Below are positions 13,975-21,022 of a stretch of 25,802 nt of DNA, in pieces. A program made the position numbers and the translations under genes. The stretch spans positions 1-25,802 of the IMG/VR virus record IMGVR_UViG_3300037585_001580. One strand, written 5' to 3'. Within the stretch, counting starts at the first letter, position 1. Every line of letters begins with the position of its first letter. The notes under the pieces were generated by a model, which saw only the letters and a list, made by a program, of their open reading frames with translations, was not told where the DNA came from and made no database searches. Source of the stretch: a virus.

Positions 13975-15814
13975 CTTAAAGAAGAATATATGGTCTGCAC
14001 CATTAGATTATAAAGATTTGTCGGAGGCAGATGAGATCGCAATAGATTTAGAAACCAAAGATGATGGTATAAATAATGGATTAGGTGCGGGGTGGGCTAC
14101 AGGTCGAGGAAAGATAGTTGGCTTTGCTGTAGCAACAGAAGGTTGGCAAGGTTATTACCCTATGGAACATTTTGGTGGTGGTAATTTAATTAAAGAACAA
14201 GTACTGCAATATATGAAAGACGTGTGTGCATTACCTTGTCGTAAGATATTCCACAATGCTCAATATGATGTAGGGTGGTTGAAGGCATATGGTATCGAAG
14301 TTCGTGGGGAAATTGTCGATACCATGATTGCTGGGGCTTTGATTAATGAAAACAGATATACTTATAAATTAAACGCTCTTGCTAAGGATTATTTAGGTGA
14401 GGTAAAAGCAGAGGGGGATTTAAATGAAGCGGCTCGTGCTCATGGTGTAGATCCGAAAGCTGAGATGTGGAAACTGCCAGCAGAATATGTTGGCTATTAC
14501 GCAGAGCAAGATGCACGGCTCACGTATCTTTTATGGCAAAGATTTAAACATGAAATTAGTAAGCAAGATTTACAAACAGTATGGGAACTAGAAAAAAACT
14601 TATTACCTGTGCTTATACAAATGCGTGAAAGAGGTGTACGAGTAGATGTTGAGAAAGCCGCTAAGTTACAAATAGATTTTGCACAAAAAGAAAAAACGGT
14701 ACTACATGCTATAAAAAAATTAAGTGGTGTAGATATTGATATATGGAATGCAAGACAGATTGGTTTTGCTTTTGATAAGTTAAATATTGACTATCCTAAA
14801 ACACCTAAAAGTGGAGAACCTAGTTTTACACAACAGTGGTTGTTAAGTGATTCTAATGAGATATCTAAACTTATTGTTCGTGCTAGAGAAGTAAATAAAT
14901 TTCATTCTACTTTTTTAGCTAGTGTTATGAAATATGAATACAAAGGACGTATTCATGCTGAGATACAACAGTTACGTAATGACTCCGGGGGAACAGTATC
15001 TGGCAGACTATCTATGTCAAACCCTAACCTACAACAACTACCAGCACGTAACAAGGAACTCGGCCCTTTAATTAGAGGTTTGTTCTTACCAGAAGAAGAT
15101 TGTAAATGGGGAAGTTTTGATTATAGTCAGCAAGAACCTAGAATGGCAGTACATTATGCTTCTGCAATTGGTTATGAAGGTAGTCAAGAACTCGTTGATT
15201 CTTACGCAAATGCAAGTGCGGATTTTCATCAAACTGTTGCAGACATCGTAGGTATTGACAGGAAACAAGCTAAGACTATTGGATTAGGTTTAATGTATGG
15301 TATGGGTAAAAATAAATTAGCTAATATGTTATCGCTACCTTTAGAAGATGCTACTAGTTTAATAAATAAATATAATCGTAAAGTACCTTTTATGAGAAAC
15401 TTATCTGAAAAATGTATGAGGCTTGCGTCAGACACAGGCACTATTAGAACTAAAAAAGGACGTAAGTGTAGATTTGATATGTGGGAGCCAAAAGATTTTG
15501 GAATACATGTAGCTGAACGATATGATAATGCTAGTGCTAAATATGGTAGAAATAATATTAAAAGAGCCTTTACTTATAAAGCCTTAAATAGATTGATACA
15601 AGGTTCTAGTGCTGATCAAACTAAAACTGCAATTATAGAATGTGCTAAAAAAGGTTATTTACCTATTCTGCAAATACATGATGAATTATGTTTTAATATA
15701 AAAGATGATGAAGACATAAAGAAAATAAAGAGAGAGATGGAGTCTTGTGTGGAACTGATAGTCCCATCTGTTGTCGATGTTGCCATCGGAGATGATTTCG
15801 GTCAAGCTACTTAA
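13949..15814 (+). CDS. Family A DNA polymerase with 3'-5' exonuclease, 621 aa
   Basis: The N-terminal proofreading domain has Exo I DLET (Asp33, Glu35), Exo II HNAQYD (Asn103, Asp107) and Exo III YAEQD (Tyr184, Asp188). The polymerase domain has motif A FDYSQQEPR (Asp391), motif B RKQAKTIGLGLMYG (Arg438, Lys442, Leu446, Tyr450) and motif C HDE (577-579). All catalytic acids are present. Leu446 corresponds to Phe762 of E. coli Pol I, which is Tyr in T7 polymerase. There is no 5'-3' nuclease domain, as usual for phage replicases. AGGGGG just upstream is the ribosome site for ATG 13949. It is the replicative polymerase, acting with the AEP primase and helicases. The stop meets a convergent small gene in an ACTTAAGT palindrome. 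Confidence 0.96.
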   Translation: MAAMQLVFNLKKNIWSAPLDYKDLSEADEIAIDLETKDDGINNGLGAGWATGRGKIVGFAVATEGWQGYYPMEHFGGGNLIKEQVLQYMKDVCALPCRKIFHNAQYDVGWLKAYGIEVRGEIVDTMIAGALINENRYTYKLNALAKDYLGEVKAEGDLNEAARAHGVDPKAEMWKLPAEYVGYYAEQDARLTYLLWQRFKHEISKQDLQTVWELEKNLLPVLIQMRERGVRVDVEKAAKLQIDFAQKEKTVLHAIKKLSGVDIDIWNARQIGFAFDKLNIDYPKTPKSGEPSFTQQWLLSDSNEISKLIVRAREVNKFHSTFLASVMKYEYKGRIHAEIQQLRNDSGGTVSGRLSMSNPNLQQLPARNKELGPLIRGLFLPEEDCKWGSFDYSQQEPRMAVHYASAIGYEGSQELVDSYANASADFHQTVADIVGIDRKQAKTIGLGLMYGMGKNKLANMLSLPLEDATSLINKYNRKVPFMRNLSEKCMRLASDTGTIRTKKGRKCRFDMWEPKDFGIHVAERYDNASAKYGRNNIKRAFTYKALNRLIQGSSADQTKTAIIECAKKGYLPILQIHDELCFNIKDDEDIKKIKREMESCVELIVPSVVDVAIGDDFGQAT

Positions 15815-15990
15815 GTGCTTGAATTGTGAAATCTTTTATGAGCAAGCTCTTGATCTTGAACAATTAATTTTTTAGTTATATTTTTTATTTTTAAAGTAAG
15901 GGGTATCATGTCTGTGGTATATACTCCGTTCTCTTTATATAACTTTGTCCATTTATGTTCGAGAGCTATTTTTTCATTTAATAGTTCCAT
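15811..15990 (-). CDS. Small basic protein on the opposite strand, 59 aa
   Basis: A minus-strand ORF begins with ATG at 15990 behind GAGGT and ends at 15811, its stop sharing 4 nt with the polymerase stop. The peptide (MELLNEKIALEHKWTKLYKE, then LTLKIKNITKKLIVQDQELAHKRF) is helical and charged. Upstream lies a TTGACA-type promoter divergent from that of the gene at 16111. Good ribosome site, own promoter and exact filling of the gap make it credible, but no family is recognised. Confidence 0.65.
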   Translation of the reverse strand: MELLNEKIALEHKWTKLYKENGVYTTDMIPLTLKIKNITKKLIVQDQELAHKRFHNSST

Positions 15991-16006
15991 TATTACCTCT
16001 AACTTA

Positions 16007-16069
16007 AATCTATAGATTTATGATAAGTATGTCAATATACCTTGACATTTATGCGATATTTCTTATATT
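16007..16069. promoter_or_regulatory. Divergent sigma70-like promoters with back-to-back -35 boxes
   Basis: TGTCAA (16030-16035), six bases, then TTGACA (16042-16047) form an inverted repeat made of two consensus -35 boxes facing away from each other. Rightward: TTGACA, 16 nt, TATATT (16064-16069). Leftward: TTGACA, 17 nt, TAGATT (16012-16007). The -10 of the rightward promoter overlaps TATGCGAT-AT-TTCTTATA (16050-16067), a degenerate copy of the recurring 18-bp dyad. These promoters would drive the packaging-side genes to the right and the 59-aa gene to the left. Confidence 0.65.
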
Positions 16070-16096
16070 TAGTATATACAATATAAGGAGTATTTT

Positions 16097-16114
16097 ATGG
16101 AATTGAAACAATGA
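16097..16114 (+). CDS. Five-codon leader ORF coupled to the 86-aa gene
   Basis: The clear ribosome site AAGGAG (16085-16090) is correctly spaced for ATG 16097, which encodes only MELKQ before TGA. That stop overlaps the ATG of the next gene (ATGA at 16111). The 86-aa gene has no ribosome site of its own, so its translation probably depends on re-initiation after the leader. Confidence 0.45.
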   Translation: MELKQ

Positions 16115-16371
16115 GTAGCCCTTCAGAAAATATGTTTAAAGTGCAAGAAAGTTTTTCTGCACCAAAAACACCTAAGTTTAGTGCCTGGTATAGTGGTTTA
16201 CAACGTATTTTACAAGAAGTACAAGATGAGGCTTTATCTACTGGGGAAGCTATGGATAAGTTAAAAGATATATATGGTTTAAGAATAGAAACTGCTGATT
16301 TTTTATGTAAAGAAGCTAAAGAATATGGTGAAGATATAAGAGAAAAGCTTAAAAATTTGCAGAGGTTTTAA
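16111..16371 (+). CDS. Hypothetical phage protein, 86 aa
   Basis: The start ATG 16111 overlaps the five-codon leader. The protein has a disordered-looking N-terminus (Ser/Pro/Lys rich) and a helical, charged remainder (WYSGLQRILQEVQDEALST, then EAMDKLKDIYG and a Glu/Lys-rich end). No family is recognised. It is the first sizeable gene under the rightward promoter at 16042-16069 and overlaps the next start by one base, so it heads the unit that leads to the terminase small subunit. Confidence 0.7.
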   Translation: MSSPSENMFKVQESFSAPKTPKFSAWYSGLQRILQEVQDEALSTGEAMDKLKDIYGLRIETADFLCKEAKEYGEDIREKLKNLQRF

Positions 16372-16478
16372 TGACTAAAATATATTTATCTTTGTTTTTG
16401 TTATTTTTACTTATGTTTCCTAAGTTATTTTTGCTATTGACAGCAGGTATCGTAGGTTTTTTTTATTATTTAATTTAA
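16371..16478 (+). CDS. Small hydrophobic membrane protein, 35 aa
   Basis: ATG 16371 overlaps the previous stop, with AGAGG 5 nt upstream. The peptide (MTKIYLSLFLLFLLMFPKLF, then LLLTAGIVGFFYYLI) has two short hydrophobic stretches split by a Pro-Lys pair, suggesting a helical hairpin or one long span. It could be a small membrane effector; there is no homologue I can name. Confidence 0.6.
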   Translation: MTKIYLSLFLLFLLMFPKLFLLLTAGIVGFFYYLI

Positions 16479-16487
16479 GGAGATTAC

Positions 16488-16691
16488 ATGGACACGACCA
16501 AATGGAGAAGTATTGCGATACGAATAAACACGTTTAAACTATTAAAAGGATTAGCTAACGATAAGTTTAGGACACCAGATCAACAAATAGCTAAACTTGT
16601 AGACGATAGTATTTCATACAGAGCAAAAAAAGAACACGTTAAAAAAGATGACTTGTTAAAGAATATATTAAAAAAAAGTGACATTACTTAA
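16488..16691 (+). CDS. Ribbon-helix-helix-like small protein, 67 aa
   Basis: TAAGGAG precedes ATG 16488. The sequence WRSIAIRINTFKLLKGLAND, then RTPDQQIAKLVDDS, has the beta-strand, helix, helix pattern of RHH/CopG-like DNA-binding proteins (short alternating strand at 6-13, helices about 15-25 and 30-45), followed by a basic tail. It may be a phage regulator. The RHH assignment rests on pattern only. The gene overlaps the HNH gene by 14 nt. Confidence 0.65.
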   Translation: MDTTKWRSIAIRINTFKLLKGLANDKFRTPDQQIAKLVDDSISYRAKKEHVKKDDLLKNILKKSDIT

Positions 16692-17037
16692 AAAAAAGTC
16701 GCTTGTTTATCGAAAAATAGCACAAGGAAAACGCCTCACGCCTCAAGAAAGACGGTTTTTATCTAATAGAAAACGTGATTCTGAGGTGTTTGTGGTAAAT
16801 TCACCCCACCCTAGACATAGAGTTAAAGATCGTATTATTTTGCAAAATTTATTAAATTATGTATGTTCTGTATGTAGTTTACAACCGATGTGGCGGAGCA
16901 GACCCTTGACTTTAGTGTTAGATCATATTAATGGTATTAATAACGATAATAGACTAAAAAATTTACGTTTTTTGTGTCCAAACTGTAATTCTCAAACAAA
17001 AACATTTAGTCGAGGACATAAAAGAATAAAAAAATAG
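16678..17037 (+). CDS. HNH endonuclease, 119 aa
   Basis: The protein has a zinc-binding pair Cys63/Cys66 (CSVC), the HNH core LDHINGINNDNRLKNLRFLC (81-100, with His83 and Asn91) and the second pair Cys100/Cys103 (CPNC). This is the classical HNH fold with both zinc knuckles intact. Small HNH proteins next to terminase genes take part in DNA cleavage during packaging in several tailed phages, so a packaging role is likely here, though a free-standing homing nuclease is possible. The start is a GTG at 16678, within the preceding gene; no ATG is available upstream of the conserved region and the ribosome site is poor. Confidence 0.87.
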   Translation: MTLLKKKSLVYRKIAQGKRLTPQERRFLSNRKRDSEVFVVNSPHPRHRVKDRIILQNLLNYVCSVCSLQPMWRSRPLTLVLDHINGINNDNRLKNLRFLCPNCNSQTKTFSRGHKRIKK

Positions 17038-17047
17038 GAGAAAAGTC

Positions 17048-17254
17048 ATGATGTTTAGGTTTTCAGATTTGTATGAAGCACACGAAATAGAGTTATATCA
17101 TTTTAGTCCTGAAGAAAAATGTGAATTTTTAGAAGAAATTTGTTGTGATTATTTAACTTTAAAAAAGAATTTATCTGATACAAAATTTGACAATCGTGTC
17201 CTAACACTATATAAGGAAATATTAGTGAGGTTAATTAAAAAATATGGACATTAA
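17048..17254 (+). CDS. Hypothetical protein, 68 aa
   Basis: AGGAGAAAAGTC precedes two adjacent ATG codons at 17048 and 17051. The product is acidic in the first half (LYEAHEIELYHFSPEEKCEF) with a Cys pair (CC) at about residue 32, and basic at the end. The sequence resembles no family I know. It overlaps the following gene by one base, so it belongs to the operon leading to the small terminase. Confidence 0.65.
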   Translation: MMFRFSDLYEAHEIELYHFSPEEKCEFLEEICCDYLTLKKNLSDTKFDNRVLTLYKEILVRLIKKYGH

Positions 17255-17724
17255 TGTATTTAGCACCAGAAGTATTAAGAACACTAGGCTATAGGATTAG
17301 TAAAACTTTAGTGCATGCAGATAATTTAACTGCTGAAGAAAAGTTATGGCGAGGTGTTTTGTTAAATGCCATTGAAGATGTGTTAATAAAACACTCTGAT
17401 AGAAAAAATTCAGTACAAAAAGGTAAAGCTCATAATTGGATCATATCTAATTGTAAAGATTTTCAAAAAGTTTGTGGTTGGGGTGATTTAGATTCGGAAG
17501 AAGTTTTAAATGCTTATATTGAATCTATAGAAAAAAGAAGAATACAGTTTACAATGCGGCAAATTATGTGGACAAAATATGATAACTTTAGTAAATCTAT
17601 TCAGGCTATTAAAGAAGTAAAAATTAGAAGACAACATAAAGGTAAAATAAAAAAATTTAGAAAATCTGTTGTTGAATCACCTACTTATTACGTTTCAACT
17701 TTATATACTTCGGTGATAACTTAA
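17254..17724 (+). CDS. Conserved phage protein before the small terminase, 156 aa
   Basis: The gene starts in a one-base overlap with the previous stop (TAATG) and ends the same way at the terminase gene. Conserved-looking blocks are AEEKLWRGVLLNAIEDVL (25-43) and AHNWIISNCKDFQKVCGWGDLD (cut: AHNWIIS and FQKVCGWGDLD), followed by a basic helix region. Similar tryptophan/Cys blocks occur in phage proteins encoded before terminase genes. The biochemical function is unknown. DNA binding is possible given the basic C-terminal part (KIRRQHKGKIKKFRK). Confidence 0.7.
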   Translation: MYLAPEVLRTLGYRISKTLVHADNLTAEEKLWRGVLLNAIEDVLIKHSDRKNSVQKGKAHNWIISNCKDFQKVCGWGDLDSEEVLNAYIESIEKRRIQFTMRQIMWTKYDNFSKSIQAIKEVKIRRQHKGKIKKFRKSVVESPTYYVSTLYTSVIT

Positions 17725-18227
17725 TGCCTCAAAAGAAAGCTATATTACGTTCAACTGATGACCTGACTATTAAACAAAAAACTTTTGTTGAAATATTAGT
17801 AAAAAATTGGGGTCAGATTAGTAAAGCTGATGCTTTAATCAAAGCTGGATATAAAACTAAAAACAGATCAACGGCAATGGTTCTCGCTAGTAAACTGACT
17901 AATTCTGATCTTAACCCTCACGTTTGTCGTTATCTAGAAGGGGAGCTGGCCCGAGAGCATGAAAAATATGAAAAAGATAAGCTCCGCCGCTATAAAACAT
18001 TTGAAAGACTTCGTGATGGTGCAGAAGCTAAAGGTCAATACACAGGAGCAATCAACTCTGAATATCGTTCTGGACAACTCGCTGGATTGTTCGTTGATAA
18101 AAAAGAAGTTACGCACAATACTATTGAAGGTATGAATAGAGAACAGTTAGAGAAGCGATTAGAAGAATTAGAAAGAAAGATAGGAGAAGGTGTGAATATA
18201 ATTGACATTACTCCAAAAAAAGAATAA
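17724..18227 (+). CDS. terS: Terminase small subunit, 167 aa
   Basis: The N-terminus LTIKQKTFVEILVKNWGQIS, followed by KADALIKAGY, is the HTH-like DNA-binding start of the Terminase_2 family (phage T1/Nu1-like small terminases): LTxKQxxFVxxxxxN-type pattern followed by AAxxAGY-type helix. A long charged helix (HEKYEKDKLRRYKTFERLRD) and a C-terminal coiled part EQLEKRLEELERKIG support oligomerisation. The small subunit recognises the packaging site and loads the large ATPase. Here the large subunit gene is not adjacent; it starts 6.85 kb further on at 25082, after the accessory island. A strong terminator follows at 18282-18315. Confidence 0.88.
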   Translation: MPQKKAILRSTDDLTIKQKTFVEILVKNWGQISKADALIKAGYKTKNRSTAMVLASKLTNSDLNPHVCRYLEGELAREHEKYEKDKLRRYKTFERLRDGAEAKGQYTGAINSEYRSGQLAGLFVDKKEVTHNTIEGMNREQLEKRLEELERKIGEGVNIIDITPKKE

Positions 18228-18281
18228 TGTTTAAAAGAATGTTTACTCATTATAAATATTCGTTTTTATTGTTAAAAAAGT

Positions 18282-18315
18282 AAGCAGTTTATTCTCCAAA
18301 TAAACTGCTTTTTTT
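18282..18315. terminator. Strong bidirectional rho-independent terminator
   Basis: AAGCAGTTTATT (18282-18293) pairs perfectly with AATAAACTGCTT (18299-18310) around a 5-nt loop. T-runs follow on the plus side (18309-18315) and, through the A-run before the stem, on the minus side. It lies between the convergent small-terminase and methyltransferase genes and so stops both transcripts. Confidence 0.92.
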
Positions 18316-18317
18316 GT

Positions 18318-19400
18318 TTAAAACATAGAAGGTTGTACTAAAGGTTTTAATAAATGTGCAATCACATCAATAGTCCAACCATTACCAATCATTTTGTATC
18401 GTTGTGTATTTGATACCCCTTCGGTATATTTATCTGGTAATGTTTGCAATCGTTCACATTCTAATGGAGTCAGTTTTCTCCAAGTTAGTTCCTCTGGATT
18501 TACTACTACATTATCTTTTTGTACTGTTGTTAGAGTATTGGTCTTTCCATCAATCCGTAATTCTAATTGTTGTTGGGTCATTCCTTTAACCGAATGTTTA
18601 TGATCTTGTCTTATCCCATCTATTTTGTAGCGACCTCTTACTGCTCCACAACATACTTTGGGTTCTCTATGTCCACCTTGCATAGTTGTTAATGTTGGTG
18701 CTTTGCCATCTGGTGAGTAAACTCGTTTAATACTATCGTGTCCTTTTATGTCTGCATCTCCAACTCGTAGACAACTATTAAAGACTAACTGCCTTCTAGA
18801 CTTTTGAATGTATTGTTTTAGATTACCACCCTTGAAATAGTTTGCATCAAGACAGTGGGACTTATCACGATCCACGCACCCACACTCTAATATATCTCGT
18901 AACAATATTTGTTGATCTTCTGGTTGAGAAACATTAGGTATGTTTGTCCAATATAATCTATTTCTATTTTGTGCAGACACCAAGGCACTATTAATGAGTA
19001 TAGGTTTTACTCCTAATTCTCGTGAAATCACATCTTGGTGTTCTTGTTTCATACGTACATTTTCAAGCAAAAAATATTTAGGTTTCATTTCATTTAATAC
19101 ACGTAAAAACTCCCAAAATAATTGACCTCGTTCATCTTCAAATGCTCGTCCCATTCCTGCAAAGCTAAATGATTGACACGGCGAACCACCCATAACCAAG
19201 TCAGGTGATTCTAGTTCCACTCCCCTCGAACCTAATTTCTGGATATCTCCTAAATGTTGTATATCTGGATAATTCTTGCTCGATATTTGTATCGCATATT
19301 TATCTATCTCCGAGGCTTGGTAGGATTCTACCTTTGCACCGATCTTGTCCAACGCAACACGACCACATGACATTCCGTCAAATAAAGATAACACTTTCAA
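18318..19400 (-). CDS. DNA cytosine-C5 methyltransferase (orphan), 360 aa
   Basis: All key C5-methyltransferase motifs are present: motif I LFDGMSCG (6-13), motif II-like SEID (30-33), motif IV GGSPCQSFSFAG (71-82) with catalytic Cys75, motif VI ENV (113-115), motif VIII QNRNRLYW (144-151), motif IX LTPLECERLQTLPDKYT and motif X RYKMIGNGWTIDVIAHLL. A recognition region lies between VIII and IX and includes several Cys/His. AAGGAGAAATAA gives a good ribosome site for ATG 19400. There is no restriction enzyme beside it, so it probably masks phage DNA from host restriction or regulates genes. It is the last gene of the leftward island operon. Confidence 0.95.
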   Translation of the reverse strand: MKVLSLFDGMSCGRVALDKIGAKVESYQASEIDKYAIQISSKNYPDIQHLGDIQKLGSRGVELESPDLVMGGSPCQSFSFAGMGRAFEDERGQLFWEFLRVLNEMKPKYFLLENVRMKQEHQDVISRELGVKPILINSALVSAQNRNRLYWTNIPNVSQPEDQQILLRDILECGCVDRDKSHCLDANYFKGGNLKQYIQKSRRQLVFNSCLRVGDADIKGHDSIKRVYSPDGKAPTLTTMQGGHREPKVCCGAVRGRYKIDGIRQDHKHSVKGMTQQQLELRIDGKTNTLTTVQKDNVVVNPEELTWRKLTPLECERLQTLPDKYTEGVSNTQRYKMIGNGWTIDVIAHLLKPLVQPSMF

Positions 19401-19401
19401 T

Positions 19402-19626
19402 TTATTTCTCCTTGTTATATATATCTAAGTCATTAAAGCATTGCTCTACTTTAGACAAGATATCATTAAAGATATCTTGTCCCTCTTCGGTGTAGCTAGT
19501 GTTTCCATCTACATTGTAGGTAACATACTTTTCATAGTCCTTACCATATTTTTTCTGCATTAACTCATCAGCCCACTCGCAAGTGTACTCGATATACTCC
19601 TCTACTTCCAATTCTTTAATTGCCAT
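19402..19626 (-). CDS. Hypothetical acidic protein, 74 aa
   Basis: AGAGGAGAAATAA precedes ATG 19626. The protein is acidic and tyrosine-rich (VEEYIEYTCEWADELMQKKY), with predicted helices and no membrane span. It has no recognisable family. It lies between the 49-aa gene and the methyltransferase gene in the leftward operon. An 11-bp perfect inverted repeat (19454-19481) lies in its coding sequence. Confidence 0.65.
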   Translation of the reverse strand: MAIKELEVEEYIEYTCEWADELMQKKYGKDYEKYVTYNVDGNTSYTEEGQDIFNDILSKVEQCFNDLDIYNKEK

Positions 19627-19776
19627 TTATTTCTCCTCTATATTGTCAAGTAATTTGTCTGATAAATCTTGAAATAAACAATGTATTATTTCTTTTTCTT
19701 TTTTATCTTTAATCTCTCCTATTACTTTTTGATAAATATTTTGTATTTCAGCAACATTTTTTGTAATGATACTCAT
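19627..19776 (-). CDS. Hypothetical protein, 49 aa
   Basis: ATG 19776 lies behind GGAG at 19784-19787 and overlaps the upstream stop (ATGA). The peptide MSIITKNVAEIQNIYQKVIG, then a Lys/Glu-rich helix and ILD-type end (LLDNIEEK), is helical and charged. The stop is immediately followed by the next start. Operon packing supports it as real; its function is unknown. Confidence 0.6.
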   Translation of the reverse strand: MSIITKNVAEIQNIYQKVIGEIKDKKEKEIIHCLFQDLSDKLLDNIEEK

Positions 19777-20036
19777 TTTTCATTCTCCTTAATTAAATTA
19801 ATGTCAAGATGACCCCCACCATTTCCTTCAGGATCACGCATAACTGCCACTTGATATTCTTTTCCTCTATACTTTGTTATTAAAATGGGAAAAGGTTCGA
19901 TATCATCATAGGTCGCATCAAAAAATATTTCTGTAATTGTATGACCTAATAATTGACTATAGTGTTCATTGTAATACTTTTTAAAATTATCACTTAATCT
20001 ATTATTAGTAGTTTCCTTCCATTGAATATTACTCAT
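19773..20036 (-). CDS. Hypothetical protein, 87 aa
   Basis: A gene of the leftward operon with ATG 20036 in a TAATG overlap with the preceding gene, behind GGGAGAGG. The product has DDIEPFPILITKYRGKEYQV and a Gly-rich PEGNGGGHLDIN segment, suggesting a small alpha/beta fold. No family is recognised. GGNGGGH might bind a metal or nucleotide, but this is weak. Confidence 0.65.
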   Translation of the reverse strand: MSNIQWKETTNNRLSDNFKKYYNEHYSQLLGHTITEIFFDATYDDIEPFPILITKYRGKEYQVAVMRDPEGNGGGHLDINLIKENEK

Positions 20037-20215
20037 TACACCTCTCCCTTTAAATGTATTTCGTATTCTTCTTTTAATAAATCAGCACAATGTTCCATAG
20101 CCATTGTGCCGTGCTTGTTTTCTATTTTACCTAAAGCTACATCATTGGTTGTGTCTTCAAGTAAGTTATAAAAGTCTTCTTCAACTTCCATTAAAAAGTT
20201 TTTAATGTTACTCAT
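20036..20215 (-). CDS. Hypothetical protein, 59 aa
   Basis: ATG 20215, preceded by GGTGGTGG; it overlaps the 53-aa gene by 8 nt and the 87-aa gene by 1 nt. The peptide (MSNIKNFLMEVEEDFYNLLE, later KIENKHGTMAMEHCADLLKE) is acidic and helical. No family is recognised; the overlaps are the main support. Confidence 0.6.
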   Translation of the reverse strand: MSNIKNFLMEVEEDFYNLLEDTTNDVALGKIENKHGTMAMEHCADLLKEEYEIHLKGEV

Positions 20216-20369
20216 CTGCCACCACCTTTTTTGTCATAATATAAGCATTAATACCTGATGTACTATTAAGATTAAAAAGAGAAGCAAATTTCTTACACGC
20301 ATTGTAAGTGTTTTTTGCCTCTATTGTTCTTACACCATGTTTGTTGTGTGATACATAATATAAATACAT
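20208..20369 (-). CDS. Hypothetical protein, 53 aa
   Basis: ATG 20369 follows AAAGGAGAAAAAT and overlaps the preceding stop (TAATG). The peptide starts MYLYYVSHNKHGVRTIEAKN, followed by TYNACKKFASLFNLN, which looks like a small alpha/beta protein of about one domain. No family is recognised. Confidence 0.6.
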   Translation of the reverse strand: MYLYYVSHNKHGVRTIEAKNTYNACKKFASLFNLNSTSGINAYIMTKKVVADE

Positions 20370-20539
20370 TATTTTTCTCCTTTGTTATAATGATCGTCTA
20401 CTAATTTAATAAATTTATTTCTTAAGCTATAAAACTTATCGACTTGTTTTTGATCGTTCCAATTAATTTCTATATCCATATTCTTATATAAAAAGTAAGG
20501 AAGGTCTTTATCCACTCTACTGAAATATATATCCTTCAC
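20369..20539 (-). CDS. Hypothetical protein, 56 aa, GTG start
   Basis: The GTG at 20539 has GGAGG at a suitable distance (7 nt) and overlaps the upstream stop TAG by one base. The peptide (MKDIYFSRVDKDLPYFLYKN, then DIEINWNDQKQVDKFYSLRN) is aromatic and charged. No other start is available upstream without a stop. Function unknown. Confidence 0.55.
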   Translation of the reverse strand: MKDIYFSRVDKDLPYFLYKNMDIEINWNDQKQVDKFYSLRNKFIKLVDDHYNKGEK

Positions 20540-20829
20540 TATTTATCCTCCTTCACTTTTTTAGGATCAAAAGCATCTGGGTGTGTAGGACTAACATAAT
20601 CACTATGCCAAAATTCTTGGTATTTACCATCACCACCGTACTCTGGTATACCACCTTGTTTTTTTAAATTATAAACTTTGATGGTGTCTAACATTGCATC
20701 TTCTAGATCATCTACTTCACCAAGTGTTATATATCTTCCACCACTTTCTCTTATACTTTCTAATATCCTTCTCATTGAGTTTACTGCTTTTAAAACTGTT
20801 TCATTTGATATTGGATTATTTTTCTTCAT
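20539..20829 (-). CDS. Hypothetical protein, 96 aa
   Basis: ATG 20829 lies behind GGAGAGAAAA and overlaps the preceding gene by 14 nt. The N-terminal half is a helix (VLKAVNSMRRILESIRESGG), then LGEVDDLEDAMLDTIKVY, and the C-terminus is polar with HSDYVSPTHPDAFDPK. The end has a WHSDY motif. No family is recognised. It is in the middle of the leftward operon of the island. Confidence 0.65.
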   Translation of the reverse strand: MKKNNPISNETVLKAVNSMRRILESIRESGGRYITLGEVDDLEDAMLDTIKVYNLKKQGGIPEYGGDGKYQEFWHSDYVSPTHPDAFDPKKVKEDK

Positions 20830-21022
20830 TTTTCTCTCCTAATTTAAGGTTTGTTAATTCTTGTCTTATTGCGTCTTCTACTTCCTTCCAATGGTTCAAT
20901 GCCCACGCATCAACCCAATGATCTGATAAGTTAGTTCTAAACTTTCTTATTGATTCAAGCTTATTCTCCAAGCCTATTTTTTTCATTACTTTAGTATCTG
21001 TTATATCCATGAAACTACACAT
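20816..21022 (-). CDS. Hypothetical protein, 68 aa
   Basis: ATG 21022 (MCSFMDI) lies within the 3' end of the DUF6915-like gene, with AAGGAGG about 10 nt upstream; ATG 21010 is an alternative. The protein is helical with a Trp-rich block (DHWVDAWALNHWKEVEDAIRQE, cut: DHWVDAWALNHWKEVEDA). Function unknown. Confidence 0.6.
   Translation of the reverse strand: MCSFMDITDTKVMKKIGLENKLESIRKFRTNLSDHWVDAWALNHWKEVEDAIRQELTNLKLGEKNEEK

Noticed and set aside
18227-18283. 18-codon frame overlapping the terS stop
   Set aside because: No ribosome site, low-complexity composition, and it ends in the terminator stem.
18394-19495. Plus-strand frames opposite the methyltransferase gene
   Set aside because: They lie antisense to a gene with all conserved motifs and have no ribosome sites.
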